A stretch of 64,000 nt of DNA from Microbacteriaceae bacterium (GCA_014377425.1 JACMPQ010000098.1:1-64000); one strand, 5' to 3'; numbered from the stretch's first letter, positions 46,727 through 55,902 are shown. A program made the numbers and translations. Notes: generated by a model not told the origin, from the sequence alone.

Positions 46727-46835
46727 ACCGCAACCCAACCCAACCCGACCCAAACCCCAATATCCCCACTCTTCCAGCCCCAGCCCAGCCCCAGCCCGAA
46801 TCCAACCCAACCCCAACCCGACCGCCCCAACCCCG
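46727..46835. repeat. C-rich CCAACCC/CCAGCCC repeat before dhaL
   Basis: A strongly strand-biased array of short CCAACCC, CCAGCCC and CCCGACC blocks fills most of the 149 bp between the HAD gene and the chosen dhaL start. It is open in the dhaL frame, so it may encode a Pro/Asn/Gln/Ser N-terminal extension starting at TTG 46694. Confidence 0.7.
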
Positions 46836-46846
46836 AAAGCACCGTG

Positions 46847-47515
46847 ATGTCCGCCGAATCATCCCCGTCCCCGTCTGGCGATCTCGCGGTCGCCGAGTTC
46901 GTCGTTCGCGTCATTGCCGAAACCTGCGTGGAGAACGAAAAGTATTTTTGCGATCTCGACTCGGTGGTCGGCGACGGCGACTTCGGCTACTCGCTTGCTC
47001 GCGGTTTTGAACAGGTTTTGGAGCACTGGCAAGACTTTGATCGCACCGATGCGTCAACTTTCATCCTGAAAATTGCGACGGCCATCACCAGCCGAATCGG
47101 CGGCACCAGCGGTCCGATCTGGGGCACCGGCTTTCTTCGAGTGGGCATGACGCTGAAGGCAAACCCGGCAATCACAGCCAGCGATGTAGTTGCTGCGCTT
47201 CGCTCGGGGGTCGAGGGCATCAAAAAGCGTGGCAACTCCGACGTCGGCGACAAAACTCTCATCGACGCGCTGGTTCCGGCGATTGACGCCTTTGAGCGAG
47301 CAGCGGATGCCGGCACCGAAGCCTCCGACGCGCTGCGAGCCATGGCAACCGCAGCGAGATCTGCGGCCGAGGCCACCAGCGCCATGCAGGCCAAGCGTGG
47401 CCGCGCCAGCTACAGCGGAGAGCGCAGCATTGGCTCGCCCGATGCCGGTGCTGTCGCGGTTGCTGTGCTTGCCGAGCGCCTCGCCGACACCTGGCCCAGC
47501 CGCCCGACGGTCTAA
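46847..47515 (+). CDS. dhaL: Dihydroxyacetone kinase subunit DhaL
   Basis: 222 aa nucleotide-binding subunit of a dihydroxyacetone-type kinase. Signature motifs: VVGDGDFGYSLARG (metal-binding Asp residues), IGGTSGPIWGTGFLR, KRGNSDVGDKTLIDAL and GRASYSGERSIGSPDAG. ATG 46847 matches the usual N-terminus; however the frame is open back to a TTG at 46694 that overlaps the HAD stop, which would add about 50 repeat-encoded residues. No DhaM (the phosphotransferase partner) is seen nearby. Confidence 0.9.
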   Translation: MSAESSPSPSGDLAVAEFVVRVIAETCVENEKYFCDLDSVVGDGDFGYSLARGFEQVLEHWQDFDRTDASTFILKIATAITSRIGGTSGPIWGTGFLRVGMTLKANPAITASDVVAALRSGVEGIKKRGNSDVGDKTLIDALVPAIDAFERAADAGTEASDALRAMATAARSAAEATSAMQAKRGRASYSGERSIGSPDAGAVAVAVLAERLADTWPSRPTV

Positions 47516-47604
47516 GGCAACCAGACCGGCAACGGACCAAATACCAGCACGCCGCACCATCTGCAACCCACCACCAAACCGCTCCATCTGCAGCCCGCAC
47601 CACC

Positions 47605-47646
47605 CGCACCCCACCAAAAAATCGCACCCCACCAAAAAAATCGCAC
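47605..47646. repeat. 18-19 bp tandem repeat between dhaL and dhaK
   Basis: CGCACCCCACCAAAAAAT occurs twice and partly a third time, differing by one A in the A run. Confidence 0.75.
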
Positions 47647-47694
47647 TACCACCCAACACCCGGCACGACCTTTCCCAACGACGTGGAGCCCCGC

Positions 47695-48690
47695 ATGAAG
47701 AAGTTCATTAACGACCCAAAGCAGTTCGTTCCCGAGATGCTGCACGGTCTCGCCCTCGCCAACCCCGACACGCTGCGCTACGTGCCCGAATACAACCTCA
47801 TTCACCGTGCCGATGCCCCGAACGACAATAAGGTCACCATCATTCAGGGCAGTGGGTCAGGTCACGAGCCCGCCCACGTCATGACGGTGGGCCGCGGCAT
47901 GCTCGACGCGGCCTGCCCCGGAGACGTGTTCGCGGCTCCGCCGATGGACTACATCTACGAGACAACCAAGCTCATGTCGTCGCCCAAGGGCGTGCTGCTT
48001 CTGGTCAACAATTACACCGGCGACCGGATGGCGTTCGATATGGCGCAGGAGCTGTCCGAGGCGGACGGCGTGAAGGTGCGCACGCTGTTCATCGACGATG
48101 ACGTTTCGGTACAGGACTCCACCTACACGGTGGGTCGCCGTGGGGTCGCCGGAAACTTTTTCGTCATGAAGGCGGTCGGCGCTGCATCCGAAAATGGTGC
48201 CGACCTCGACGAGCTAATGCGCATCGGCGAGAAGGTCAACTCAGTCACCCGCACGATGGGTCTCGCCCTCACCGCCTGCACCCCGCCGTCGAAGGGTTCT
48301 CCGCTATTCGAACTCGGCGAGGACGAGATTGAGGTGGGCGTCGGCATCCACGGCGAGCCCGGTCGCCGCCGCGACAAGTGGGCTCCGGCCAACGAGCTCG
48401 TCGAGGAACTCCTCGAGGCGGTCGTCTCCGATCTGCCCTTCGCCAGCGGCGATCGGGTGGCACTGATGATCAACGGCCTCGGTGGCACACCGATTAGCGA
48501 GCTCTACTTGCTCTACGGAATCGCCCACGACAAGCTCACCGAGCGAGGCATTACCGTGGGTAGAAACTACGTGGGCGAGTACTGCACTTCGCTCGACATG
48601 GCCGGCGCATCCCTCACCCTGGTGAAGCTGGATGACGAGATCGAGGCGCTGCTCGCAGCCCCGGCCGAGATCGCGATCCGGGTCTTCTAG
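47695..48690 (+). CDS. dhaK: Dihydroxyacetone kinase subunit DhaK
   Basis: 331 aa substrate-binding subunit that holds dihydroxyacetone (or a similar ketone) covalently on a histidine. Motifs: KFINDPKQFVPEMLHGL, IIQGSGSGHEPAHVMTVG and VGIHGEPGRRRDKW, which contains the binding His. ATG 47695 with GTGGAG upstream. Forms the kinase with DhaL. Family members also include tetrulose kinases, so the true sugar is open. Confidence 0.93.
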   Translation: MKKFINDPKQFVPEMLHGLALANPDTLRYVPEYNLIHRADAPNDNKVTIIQGSGSGHEPAHVMTVGRGMLDAACPGDVFAAPPMDYIYETTKLMSSPKGVLLLVNNYTGDRMAFDMAQELSEADGVKVRTLFIDDDVSVQDSTYTVGRRGVAGNFFVMKAVGAASENGADLDELMRIGEKVNSVTRTMGLALTACTPPSKGSPLFELGEDEIEVGVGIHGEPGRRRDKWAPANELVEELLEAVVSDLPFASGDRVALMINGLGGTPISELYLLYGIAHDKLTERGITVGRNYVGEYCTSLDMAGASLTLVKLDDEIEALLAAPAEIAIRVF

Positions 48691-48703
48691 GGTAAGTTCC
48701 CCC

Positions 48704-48741
48704 GAGCCTCGGTATCCGCTACGGTGCGGGTGCCGAGGCTC
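48704..48741. terminator. Long hairpin between convergent dhaK and FBP-domain genes
   Basis: GAGCCTCGG / CCGAGGCTC outer stem with an inner CCGC/GCGG pairing. No T tract, but the position between two convergent genes suggests transcription termination. Confidence 0.45.
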
Positions 48742-49249
48742 AGCCATTGCTAGCCGTCTCAACGCCCCGAATGCCGGCGGTGAAAGCAGTCACCCGCGCT
48801 AACAGGGCATCTGCACGCGAGGTAACCACGGCGGCCGGTTCGGGTTGCAGTTCCGAGACCGGCGGCAAAATGCGAATGATGTGCGAGCAGGCAAGATCCG
48901 CGCAAATGTAGGTCGCCACCGAGTTGCCGTCCCGCCCAGCCTGACCCGCCCGAGCGGCACTAAACAGGCGCACCTGATGAGCCGGTTGGGATGTCCGACA
49001 CAGTGAGCATTGCGCCGAGATTCCCGGCGACATTCGTCCCTCGGCGGCGCGAAGCATCACTCCCACCGGTTGCCCCTCTCGCCAGTGCACGAGGTGGCCG
49101 CGCAGCGGTGTGCGCGGATCAATCCAACCGAGGTATTCGCGCGTCGACCAGATCACCTCGAGCAGGCCCGGCAACGGCATCCGTTCAATTTCCCCGCGGG
49201 TCGCATTGATCATTGAACGCCGGATCTCGCTGACGGTAAGGGGTTCCAC
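48740..49249 (-). CDS. FBP-domain (treble-clef zinc finger) protein
   Basis: 169 aa resembling actinobacterial proteins with the FBP C-terminal treble-clef domain: EPLTVSEIRRSMINATRGE..LPLP, LGWIDPRTPLRGHLV, CSLCRTSQPAHQV and GNSVATYICADLACS, the last two supplying the four Cys ligands. Members bind elongation factor G and relieve fusidic-acid-type stalling; whether this one does is not shown. GTG 49249 with CGGAG upstream fits the family N-terminus better than the 235-aa track ORF. Confidence 0.8.
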   Translation of the reverse strand: MEPLTVSEIRRSMINATRGEIERMPLPGLLEVIWSTREYLGWIDPRTPLRGHLVHWREGQPVGVMLRAAEGRMSPGISAQCSLCRTSQPAHQVRLFSAARAGQAGRDGNSVATYICADLACSHIIRILPPVSELQPEPAAVVTSRADALLARVTAFTAGIRGVETASNG

Positions 49250-49437
49250 ACGCGCTCCGAACGGGTTGACGGCAGCAACTGCCTCACTATCAGCGTAACC
49301 GGGCCTGATGACGGCCCGCCGGGGAGGCAGAAGAGTAGCGTGGTCGAGGTTCCACTGACCAGTGTTGTTTGCGTGGAGTACTGCATCCCGATCAAATGCC
49401 TGGGTGCACGAAGGCAGCATCAGAAAGAGGGCACTCC

Positions 49438-50277
49438 TTGTCAGCAAAAATTTGGTTCATCACCGGTACGTCTCGCGGTTTCGGTCGCGAATGGGCGATT
49501 GCCGCCCTCGACCGTGGCGATCGGGTGGCCGCCACCGCCCGCTCCATCAGTAGCCTCGACGATTTGGTGGACACCTACGGGGAAGCGATCCTTCCGATCA
49601 CGCTGGACGTCACCGACCGCGCTGCCGCCTTCGCCGCTGTTGCGCGGGCCCACGATCACTTCGGCCGCCTCGATATCGTGATCAACAATGCCGGTTACGG
49701 CCAGTTCGGGATGATCGAAGAGATCAGTGAGCAGGAGGCCCACGCGCAGTTCGACGCGAACGTGTTTGGTGCGCTCTGGGTCAGCCAGGCTGCGCTGCCA
49801 TTCATGCGCGAACAGGGAAGCGGACACATCCTGCAGGTGTCCTCCATTGGCGGCATCAGCGCGTTCCCGACCGTCGGCATTTACAACGCGTCAAAATTTG
49901 CCCTTGAGGGGATGTCGCAGGCGCTCGCCAACGAAATAAAGGGGTTCGGCATCTTCGTCACCCTCATCGAGCCCGCCGGCTACACCACCGACTGGAGTAC
50001 CGACTCCGCGCAGCGAGCCACGCCAATTCCCGCTTACGACAAAATGCGCGAAGCCGCAACCACGATGCGTGCCAGCCGCCAGTCTGCCCAGGGCAATCCG
50101 TTGGCCACCCGCACCGCCATCTTGAAGGTCGTCGACGCAGCAGAGCCACCGCTGCGCGTGTTCTTCGGTGAGAGCCCGCTGGCTCTCGCCAAGGCGGAGT
50201 ACGCAGCCCGCATCGCTGAGTGGGAAAAATGGCAGCCGGTCTCGATCGAGGCGCAGGGCACCCAGCCCGGCGCGTGA
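49438..50277 (+). CDS. Short-chain dehydrogenase/reductase
   Basis: 279 aa SDR: WFITGTSRGFGREWAIAAL (cofactor site), DIVINNAGYGQFG, LQVSSIGGISAFP with the catalytic Ser, and YNASKFALEGM with Tyr and Lys. This type acts on small carbonyl or alcohol substrates; not further assignable. TTG 49438 is chosen from family length, with AGAGGG about 8 nt upstream. Confidence 0.88.
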   Translation: MSAKIWFITGTSRGFGREWAIAALDRGDRVAATARSISSLDDLVDTYGEAILPITLDVTDRAAAFAAVARAHDHFGRLDIVINNAGYGQFGMIEEISEQEAHAQFDANVFGALWVSQAALPFMREQGSGHILQVSSIGGISAFPTVGIYNASKFALEGMSQALANEIKGFGIFVTLIEPAGYTTDWSTDSAQRATPIPAYDKMREAATTMRASRQSAQGNPLATRTAILKVVDAAEPPLRVFFGESPLALAKAEYAARIAEWEKWQPVSIEAQGTQPGA

Positions 50278-50295
50278 GGCACGTTGTCTGTCGGG

Positions 50296-50377
50296 TGAAT
50301 TGGTGTGATTTATCGTGAATTGGCGTGATTTATCGGTTCAATTAGCGTGATTCGTTGGGTCAATCAGCGTGATTCGT
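50296..50377. repeat. Four 20-22 bp direct repeats upstream of the sugar permease
   Basis: Two near-identical copies of TGAATTGGYGTGATTTATCG followed by two diverged copies ending GCGTGATTCGT. The spacing of about two helical turns suits repeated protein binding sites, or it is another slippage repeat. Confidence 0.7.
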
Positions 50378-50523
50378 CTGTTTACGTGGAGTGAAAGCTG
50401 GGTGCAGCATTTTGTGGCAGCCAGGATTTGCTTTTTTGGTCAAACGTCAGAGAAAACCTCTGGTTCGCTCTCCGATCGCGACGTACGCTGATTTCGGGGC
50501 GAGCACCACCGGAGAGAGCAACA

Positions 50524-52080
50524 ATGCCCACCGATCAGCCCACATCCTCCGCAGCCAAGTTATCTCCCAACGGTGAGTCATCCGCGACCGGAACGCCATC
50601 AGCAACCGGCAAGTCATCCGTCAACGGCACGCAATCAGCAAACGGCAAGTCATCCGCGAACGGCAAAGTCATCGCTCTAGCGACCGCCGGCGCGGTCGGC
50701 GGGTTCCTGTTCGGCTTCGATTCTTCTGTTATCAACGGTGCGGTCGATGCGATTCAGAAGCAGTTCGCACTTGGAAAGACCATCACCGGGCTCGCGGTGG
50801 CCAGCGCCCTTCTCGGCTGCGCGCTCGGTGCCTACCTCGCCGGGCGCTTGGCCGATCGGTTGGGACGCATCCCGGTCATGATCATCGGTGCAATTCTGTT
50901 TTTCGTCAGCTCGATCGGTTCCGGGCTCGCTTCGGGCGTTGTCGATCTTATTTTCTGGCGGCTGGTGGGCGGCCTCGGAATCGGTATCGCGTCGGTGATT
51001 GCCCCCGCCTATATTGCCGAGATTTCGCCCAAGCAGTTGCGTGGGAGGCTCGGCTCACTACAGCAATTAGCGATTACCATCGGGATCTTTGCGGCCCTGC
51101 TTTCTGACGCTGTTTTCGCCAATTTCGCCGGCGGTGCCAGCGCCAAATTCTGGCTCGATCTCGAAGCCTGGCGCTGGATGTTCATTGCTTGTTCGGTGCC
51201 CGCGGTCGCCTACGGGGTCATCGCGGTGCTGCTGCCGGAATCCCCGCGCTTTCTGGTTTTGAAGGGTCGTGAAGATAGGGCGCGGCAGGTTTTTGAGCGG
51301 TTGTGGCCAGCGGATGACGCTAACCGGGCGATTCGCGACATCCGAACCTCGATTGAGAATGATCAGCAGGCGGCGCGCACCGGCACCCTGCGGGGCAAGA
51401 CTTTCGGGCTCAAGCCGATCGTTTGGGTGGGAATTGCGCTCTCGGTTTTTCAGCAATTTGTGGGCATCAACGTAATTTTCTATTACTCCACCACCCTCTG
51501 GAAGGCGGTAGGTTTTCAGGAATCGGACTCACTCACCATCTCAGTGATCACGAGCGTCACTAACATCCTCGTGACACTCGTGGCAATCGCCCTAGTGGAC
51601 CGGATCGGTCGGCGCCCGATTCTGCTCGCCGGCTCGATCGGGATGACCGTGTCGCTGGCGACCATGGCGTTCGCCTTCAGCCAGTCGGTGCTGGTGAAGG
51701 ATGCCCCGATCCTCCCCGGTGCGTGGGCGCCGATCGCTTTGGTTGCGGCCAACGTGTTCGTGGTGTCGTTCGGTGCCTCCTGGGGACCGATCGTTTGGGT
51801 CTTGCTGGGTGAAATCTTCCCCAACTCGATCCGCGCCCGCGCCTTAGGTCTTGCCGCAGCGGCCCAATGGCTCGCGAACTTTCTGATCACGATTAGCTTC
51901 CCGCCGCTCTCGGCTGTCTCGCTGCCGCTCACCTATGGCATGTACGCCCTGTTCGCCGGGTTGTCGTTCTGGTTTGTGCTGGCCAGGGTACCGGAGACTA
52001 ACGGCATGTCGCTGGAGGAGGCAGACACTCTCTTCCCGCCCAAAAATTCGGCCAAGCAGGGCGCAAAGCAGATCGCATAG
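50524..52080 (+). CDS. MFS sugar porter (sugar:H+ symporter)
   Basis: 518 aa with 12 membrane segments. Sugar-porter signatures: GFLFGFDSSVINGA, GRLADRLGRIP, AEISPKQLRGRLGS, LPESPRFLV, QQFVGINVIFYYS and VPETNGMSLEEA. Probably imports a hexose or pentose with protons. The first ~48 residues are a hydrophilic Ser/Thr/Asn/Gly repeat encoded by a 36-bp DNA repeat, not a normal family feature. ATG with GGAGAGAG upstream. Confidence 0.92.
   Translation: MPTDQPTSSAAKLSPNGESSATGTPSATGKSSVNGTQSANGKSSANGKVIALATAGAVGGFLFGFDSSVINGAVDAIQKQFALGKTITGLAVASALLGCALGAYLAGRLADRLGRIPVMIIGAILFFVSSIGSGLASGVVDLIFWRLVGGLGIGIASVIAPAYIAEISPKQLRGRLGSLQQLAITIGIFAALLSDAVFANFAGGASAKFWLDLEAWRWMFIACSVPAVAYGVIAVLLPESPRFLVLKGREDRARQVFERLWPADDANRAIRDIRTSIENDQQAARTGTLRGKTFGLKPIVWVGIALSVFQQFVGINVIFYYSTTLWKAVGFQESDSLTISVITSVTNILVTLVAIALVDRIGRRPILLAGSIGMTVSLATMAFAFSQSVLVKDAPILPGAWAPIALVAANVFVVSFGASWGPIVWVLLGEIFPNSIRARALGLAAAAQWLANFLITISFPPLSAVSLPLTYGMYALFAGLSFWFVLARVPETNGMSLEEADTLFPPKNSAKQGAKQIA
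50578..50667. repeat. 36-bp repeat in the 5' end of the sugar permease gene
   Basis: Two and a half copies of a 36-bp unit beginning TCATCCG, in frame. Confidence 0.8.
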
Positions 52081-52117
52081 AAGCCCGCGTGTCAAAGCAC
52101 GGCTTGCATTTTTGCGA
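52081..52117 (+). terminator. Possible terminator after the sugar permease
   Basis: AAGC(ccg)CGTG / CACGGCTT stem with a bulge, then GCATTTTTG. Confidence 0.4.
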
Positions 52118-52255
52118 TCACCTCTTCTTACCTAACCGTTCAGTCGCGCGCTTCCAGCTGGCGTACGCCGGAGTTGATTAATCGCTGCACCCTCAAGTTG
52201 CAGGGCTCCCGAGCTGCAGGGCTCCCGAGCAACACGGCTCACCAACATCACCGCT

Positions 52256-52315
52256 CCCGAATCCTGTGCCCCCGAATCCTGTGCCCCCGAATCCTGTGCC
52301 CCCGAATCCTGTGCC
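52256..52315. repeat. 15-bp tandem repeat between convergent genes
   Basis: Four perfect copies of CCCGAATCCTGTGCC. A shorter repeat (TGCAGGGCTCCCGAGC, twice) lies just before, at 52199-52230. Nothing else is seen in 52118-52383. Confidence 0.9.
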
Positions 52316-52383
52316 CCGAACCAGGTGCTCCCGAACGGCGATAGGGCGCCTGCTGTCTCATCAGAATTTCTCTTCATGTCGGC

Positions 52384-53946
52384 TCAAAATGGTGGTGAGT
52401 CGGCGTCTTGGCGGTAGCCGGTGGGGCTGGTCCAGGTGGCTCGTTGGGCGCCGGGGGGTTTGTCGACCTGCCATTTGGTTCTGTGCTTCAGTGTGTGGTG
52501 GTTGCGGCAGCGGTGAGTAAGGTTCGCGGCAGTGGTCGAACCCCCGTCAGCCCACGCTCGAGTGTGGTCGAGGTCACAGTTGGCGGCGCGGCGTCCGCAG
52601 CCGGGGAAGTCGCAGGTGACCTGTTCTATCGCGAGCCACCGTTTCAACGCGGCGGGAACCCGATATTGGTGCGGGTCCATCTGCAGGATGGTTCCGCTGA
52701 TCGGGTCGGTGAGCAGCCGGGTGATTGAGGTGGCGGTGGCGCAGAGCTTTCGGGCGGCAGCAATATCGATCGGCCCGACACCTTCGAGTAGGGCGGGGTC
52801 GTTGGAGTGGCCGAGAAGTGTAAGTACCGGGATGGTGAGGGCCACGGTGACGCCGACCGAAGGCCGGATGCGAGCGGCACGGGCGCACGCGCAGGTGCCT
52901 GCAGGCGCGCAGGCGCTGTCGGTGCCGCTACGGTCGCTGCTGCTCTGGTCGCTGCTGCTCTGGCCGACGCTGCCCGTTCCGACCTTGCCCGTTCTACCGC
53001 CGCCGGCCTCGTCATAGCCGTCGCAGGTGCAGGATGCCGCGCCGACGTTACCGTGGCTTTTACCGGTGAGCAGATCGCTGAGCACGTCGGCGCGCAGTTG
53101 CGCCATCGTGCGGGTCTCGGCTGCTGCCTTGGCTGTTGGGGCTGTTCCCTTGAACAGGCTGAACGCGATGCCGTCCAGGTTCGCGTTCACCCGGGCGAGG
53201 GTCTCGGCGGGGAGGTGGGCGTTGAGCCAGCCCATCCCGTCGCGGTCGATCTCGGTCCACACCCCCCGACGCAATCGTGCGGCCGCGTGTCTTTCGGTCA
53301 GGGTGTGGGCTCGTAACCGTTCGCTGATCGCTCGTGCCCTTGCCCGAAACCGTGCTGGTGCGCGGGTCGCTGCGGCCAAAACATGGGTTTCGAATTCGGC
53401 CCACAGCTCGGTCGGAAGTTCGGAGACGATTGAGGCTGCTTCGCGGGCGTTCTGCGTCGACACACCCCCTGCGGTGAACAGAGCCCAGAGGTGGGGAATG
53501 CGTTCTTGCAGGGTGTGAGCGATCATCCCGTGGTGACGCACTATTAACTCGGCCAGGCTCAGCCGCACGGCAAGATCGGCGGTCGCGGCCCGTTCCGCAT
53601 ATTCGGTGTCTTCCCGAAGCGAAAACATCCCCGTTCGTGCCCCGGACTGTGCCCCCGCCCGTTCCCTAGTCTGTGCCCCGGAATGTGCCTCCACATGCGC
53701 CCCGACACGTTCCCCAACTCGTGGGGCGCCGAGGAAAATTTCGGGGTGGACGACCGCTTCCCGCAAGGTCACATCGATGGCTCGGAACAGTTCCGCGGAT
53801 GCCCGCCATTGAATGTGTTGCGCAGCCATCGCCTCGGCCATCGCTACCCCCACCCGCGATTCCGAATCGACGGAATCGAGCAACGCAATGGCCGGAGCCG
53901 CATTTTCTGCGGCTGCGGCTGCGCTGTCGAGGGGGAGCTGATTCAT
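52384..53946 (-). CDS. DUF222 / HNH endonuclease-domain protein
   Basis: 520 aa. The N-terminal two thirds is the Ala/Arg-rich helical DUF222 (13E12-type) region, and the C-terminus carries an HNH domain: CDFPGCGRRAANCDLDHTRAWADGG..NLTHRCRNHHTLKH with the two Cys pairs and His residues for metal. These proteins are multi-copy in actinobacteria and their role is unclear; a DNA nuclease is likely. Repeats enlarge it in two places (a Gly-Ala-Gln-Arg tract near 90-115 and a Ser-Asp-Gln tract near 340). ATG 53946 is preferred to TTG 53958. The 262 bp upstream show nothing else. Confidence 0.88.
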   Translation of the reverse strand: MNQLPLDSAAAAAENAAPAIALLDSVDSESRVGVAMAEAMAAQHIQWRASAELFRAIDVTLREAVVHPEIFLGAPRVGERVGAHVEAHSGAQTRERAGAQSGARTGMFSLREDTEYAERAATADLAVRLSLAELIVRHHGMIAHTLQERIPHLWALFTAGGVSTQNAREAASIVSELPTELWAEFETHVLAAATRAPARFRARARAISERLRAHTLTERHAAARLRRGVWTEIDRDGMGWLNAHLPAETLARVNANLDGIAFSLFKGTAPTAKAAAETRTMAQLRADVLSDLLTGKSHGNVGAASCTCDGYDEAGGGRTGKVGTGSVGQSSSDQSSSDRSGTDSACAPAGTCACARAARIRPSVGVTVALTIPVLTLLGHSNDPALLEGVGPIDIAAARKLCATATSITRLLTDPISGTILQMDPHQYRVPAALKRWLAIEQVTCDFPGCGRRAANCDLDHTRAWADGGSTTAANLTHRCRNHHTLKHRTKWQVDKPPGAQRATWTSPTGYRQDADSPPF

Positions 53947-54208
53947 ACCCTCACTCAACCAGCCACCCCCGACATTGCATCCGACAAAGAAACACTCGGT
54001 CAGAAGCTATTTATGCAGACGCATGTGCAGGAGGTGACGAATGTGAAGGAGGGGATTTTTATGAAGGAGTGGTGACCGGCGAAAGAGGAGAGGCCGGTTA
54101 AAGGCAATGAAGCCTATGAAAGGAGACGGAGAACGGTCATCTAAGCAACAGGGACGCCACTCGGCGATATTCAAGACGAAATTTCTGAGCAGACCGTAGG
54201 TAACTCAA

Positions 54209-55882
54209 ATGCTCCGCGAGCACCGCCCCATGCCCTTGAATGGAACCGTGACCGATACCGAACTCATCCTCCGCCTACGCGACGATCTTCAGTCGCTGCG
54301 ATTCAGCGTCGAGTCCGTGAACGCCCTGTGGGGGGATGACGCGACCGCCGCCCTCCGTCGCGGTCATCGCGTGCCCGCGCTGCGCGCGCTCGCAGCCACC
54401 ACTGCCACCTCGACAGACGCCTCGGTCAGCGGTGCCTCAGTGAGAGAAACTCCGGATGCCGCTGAGCTCGCGACCGTCGCCCGGTTTGCAATGCTCAGCT
54501 TGCCAGTCACGCGGGCCGCGTTCAATGCAGCCTTTCCTCGTCTGGGGGCGGACGGGGCGATCGCGCTCGGACTGGCGGCCGTCATTCCGGCCACCCACGC
54601 CGATGCCACTGGCCCGGCCGTCCCCGCAGATCAAGGCAGTCTCGCCGACCCCACCGAAACCCTCCGCCCACTACTCGACCTTCGCCCGCACAGCTTCGTC
54701 GACTCCCGCGGCGTTGGTACCTGGTGGATTCTGTCCGACCTCGGCGAGCTCGCCCTCGGCACCGCCCTCCCCGAGGGGCACGTGCTTGGTGTTGGCGGGG
54801 CATCCGTCACCCTCAGCGGGTTGATGATCCAAAGACAAGTGGACTTGGCACTTGATTTAGGAACCGGATGCGGCATCCAAGCGCTCCACGCCGCCCGGCA
54901 TGCCCGCCGCGTTGTCGCCACCGACATCTCGCCGCGCGCCTTGTGGCTGGCCGAACTCAATGCGGTGCTCAACGGTATCGACAACATCGAGTTTCGGCTC
55001 GGCAGCCTATTCGAACCCGTCGGAGGGGAGCGCTTCGATCACATCGTCTCGAACCCGCCATTCGTCATTACCCCGCGAGCAAGCGGGGTGCCGAATTTCG
55101 ACTACCGCGACGGCGGGCTCGTCGGCGATGAAATCGTCGAAGCCGTGGTGCGCGGTGCTGCCGAGCACCTCACGGTCGGCGGAATTATGCAGTTGCTCGG
55201 TAACTGGGAGTACCGCGGCGGAGGCGACGCCTTCTCACGCGTAGCCGCGTGGCTCGACGCCCCGGCTGACGGCCTCGATGCCTGGATCATTGAGCGGGAA
55301 CTGCAGCATCCCACCCTCTACGCTGAAACCTGGATTCGTGACGGCGGCACTGTTCCGGGGCCGAGGTTCGATGCCCTCACCACGGCCTGGCTCGATGATT
55401 TTGACTCCCGAAAAGTGCGTGCGGTCGGTTTTGGCTACCTCACCCTGCGACGCACTTCAGGTACCGAGCCCTTCCGGCGGTTCGAACGGCTGACGGGTCA
55501 CGCCGGTCACAACCCGGCAGGGCGCGGCGAGCACCTCGCGGCAACCCTCGCCGCCCACGATTGGCAAAACTCACACACAGATGACGCGCTTCTGAAAGCG
55601 TTTTTGGAGGTGGCACCGGATGTCACGGAGGAGCGTCACTACTGGCCCGGCGCCGAGGATCCGACCGTAATGACCCTGCACCAGGGGGGAGGGTTCGCTC
55701 GCTCGCGTGCGCTCGACACGGCCCTCGCCGCCTTCATCGGAGCATGTGACGGAGACCTTAGCGCCGAGTCGATAATTGGCGCGGTGGCTCAACTTCTCAG
55801 AGTTGATGAGGCTGCGCTGCGGGCGGAACTTACGCCGAGCATCCGGGAACTGATCGTGACCGGATTTTTGACGGGAGGCTAG
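54209..55882 (+). CDS. Class I SAM-dependent methyltransferase (PrmC/RlmG-like, actinobacterial)
   Basis: 557 aa. An N-terminal helical domain of about 190 residues precedes a Rossmann methyltransferase domain with LALDLGTGCGIQALHAA (SAM site), ATDISPRALWLAELN and NPPF, the tetrapeptide typical of enzymes methylating glutamine, adenine or guanine amino groups. A C-terminal winged-helix-like part (about 470-557) follows. The target, RNA or protein, is unknown. Start ATG 54209, or ATG 54230 which gives MPLNGTVTD; neither has a good ribosome binding site. Confidence 0.85.
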   Translation: MLREHRPMPLNGTVTDTELILRLRDDLQSLRFSVESVNALWGDDATAALRRGHRVPALRALAATTATSTDASVSGASVRETPDAAELATVARFAMLSLPVTRAAFNAAFPRLGADGAIALGLAAVIPATHADATGPAVPADQGSLADPTETLRPLLDLRPHSFVDSRGVGTWWILSDLGELALGTALPEGHVLGVGGASVTLSGLMIQRQVDLALDLGTGCGIQALHAARHARRVVATDISPRALWLAELNAVLNGIDNIEFRLGSLFEPVGGERFDHIVSNPPFVITPRASGVPNFDYRDGGLVGDEIVEAVVRGAAEHLTVGGIMQLLGNWEYRGGGDAFSRVAAWLDAPADGLDAWIIERELQHPTLYAETWIRDGGTVPGPRFDALTTAWLDDFDSRKVRAVGFGYLTLRRTSGTEPFRRFERLTGHAGHNPAGRGEHLAATLAAHDWQNSHTDDALLKAFLEVAPDVTEERHYWPGAEDPTVMTLHQGGGFARSRALDTALAAFIGACDGDLSAESIIGAVAQLLRVDEAALRAELTPSIRELIVTGFLTGG

Positions 55883-55902
55883 GCGGACGGCTTGTGACCT
55901 TC

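Noticed and set aside
53673-54101. Plus-strand ORFs at the start of the HNH gene
   Set aside because: No family resemblance and largely antisense to the HNH protein.
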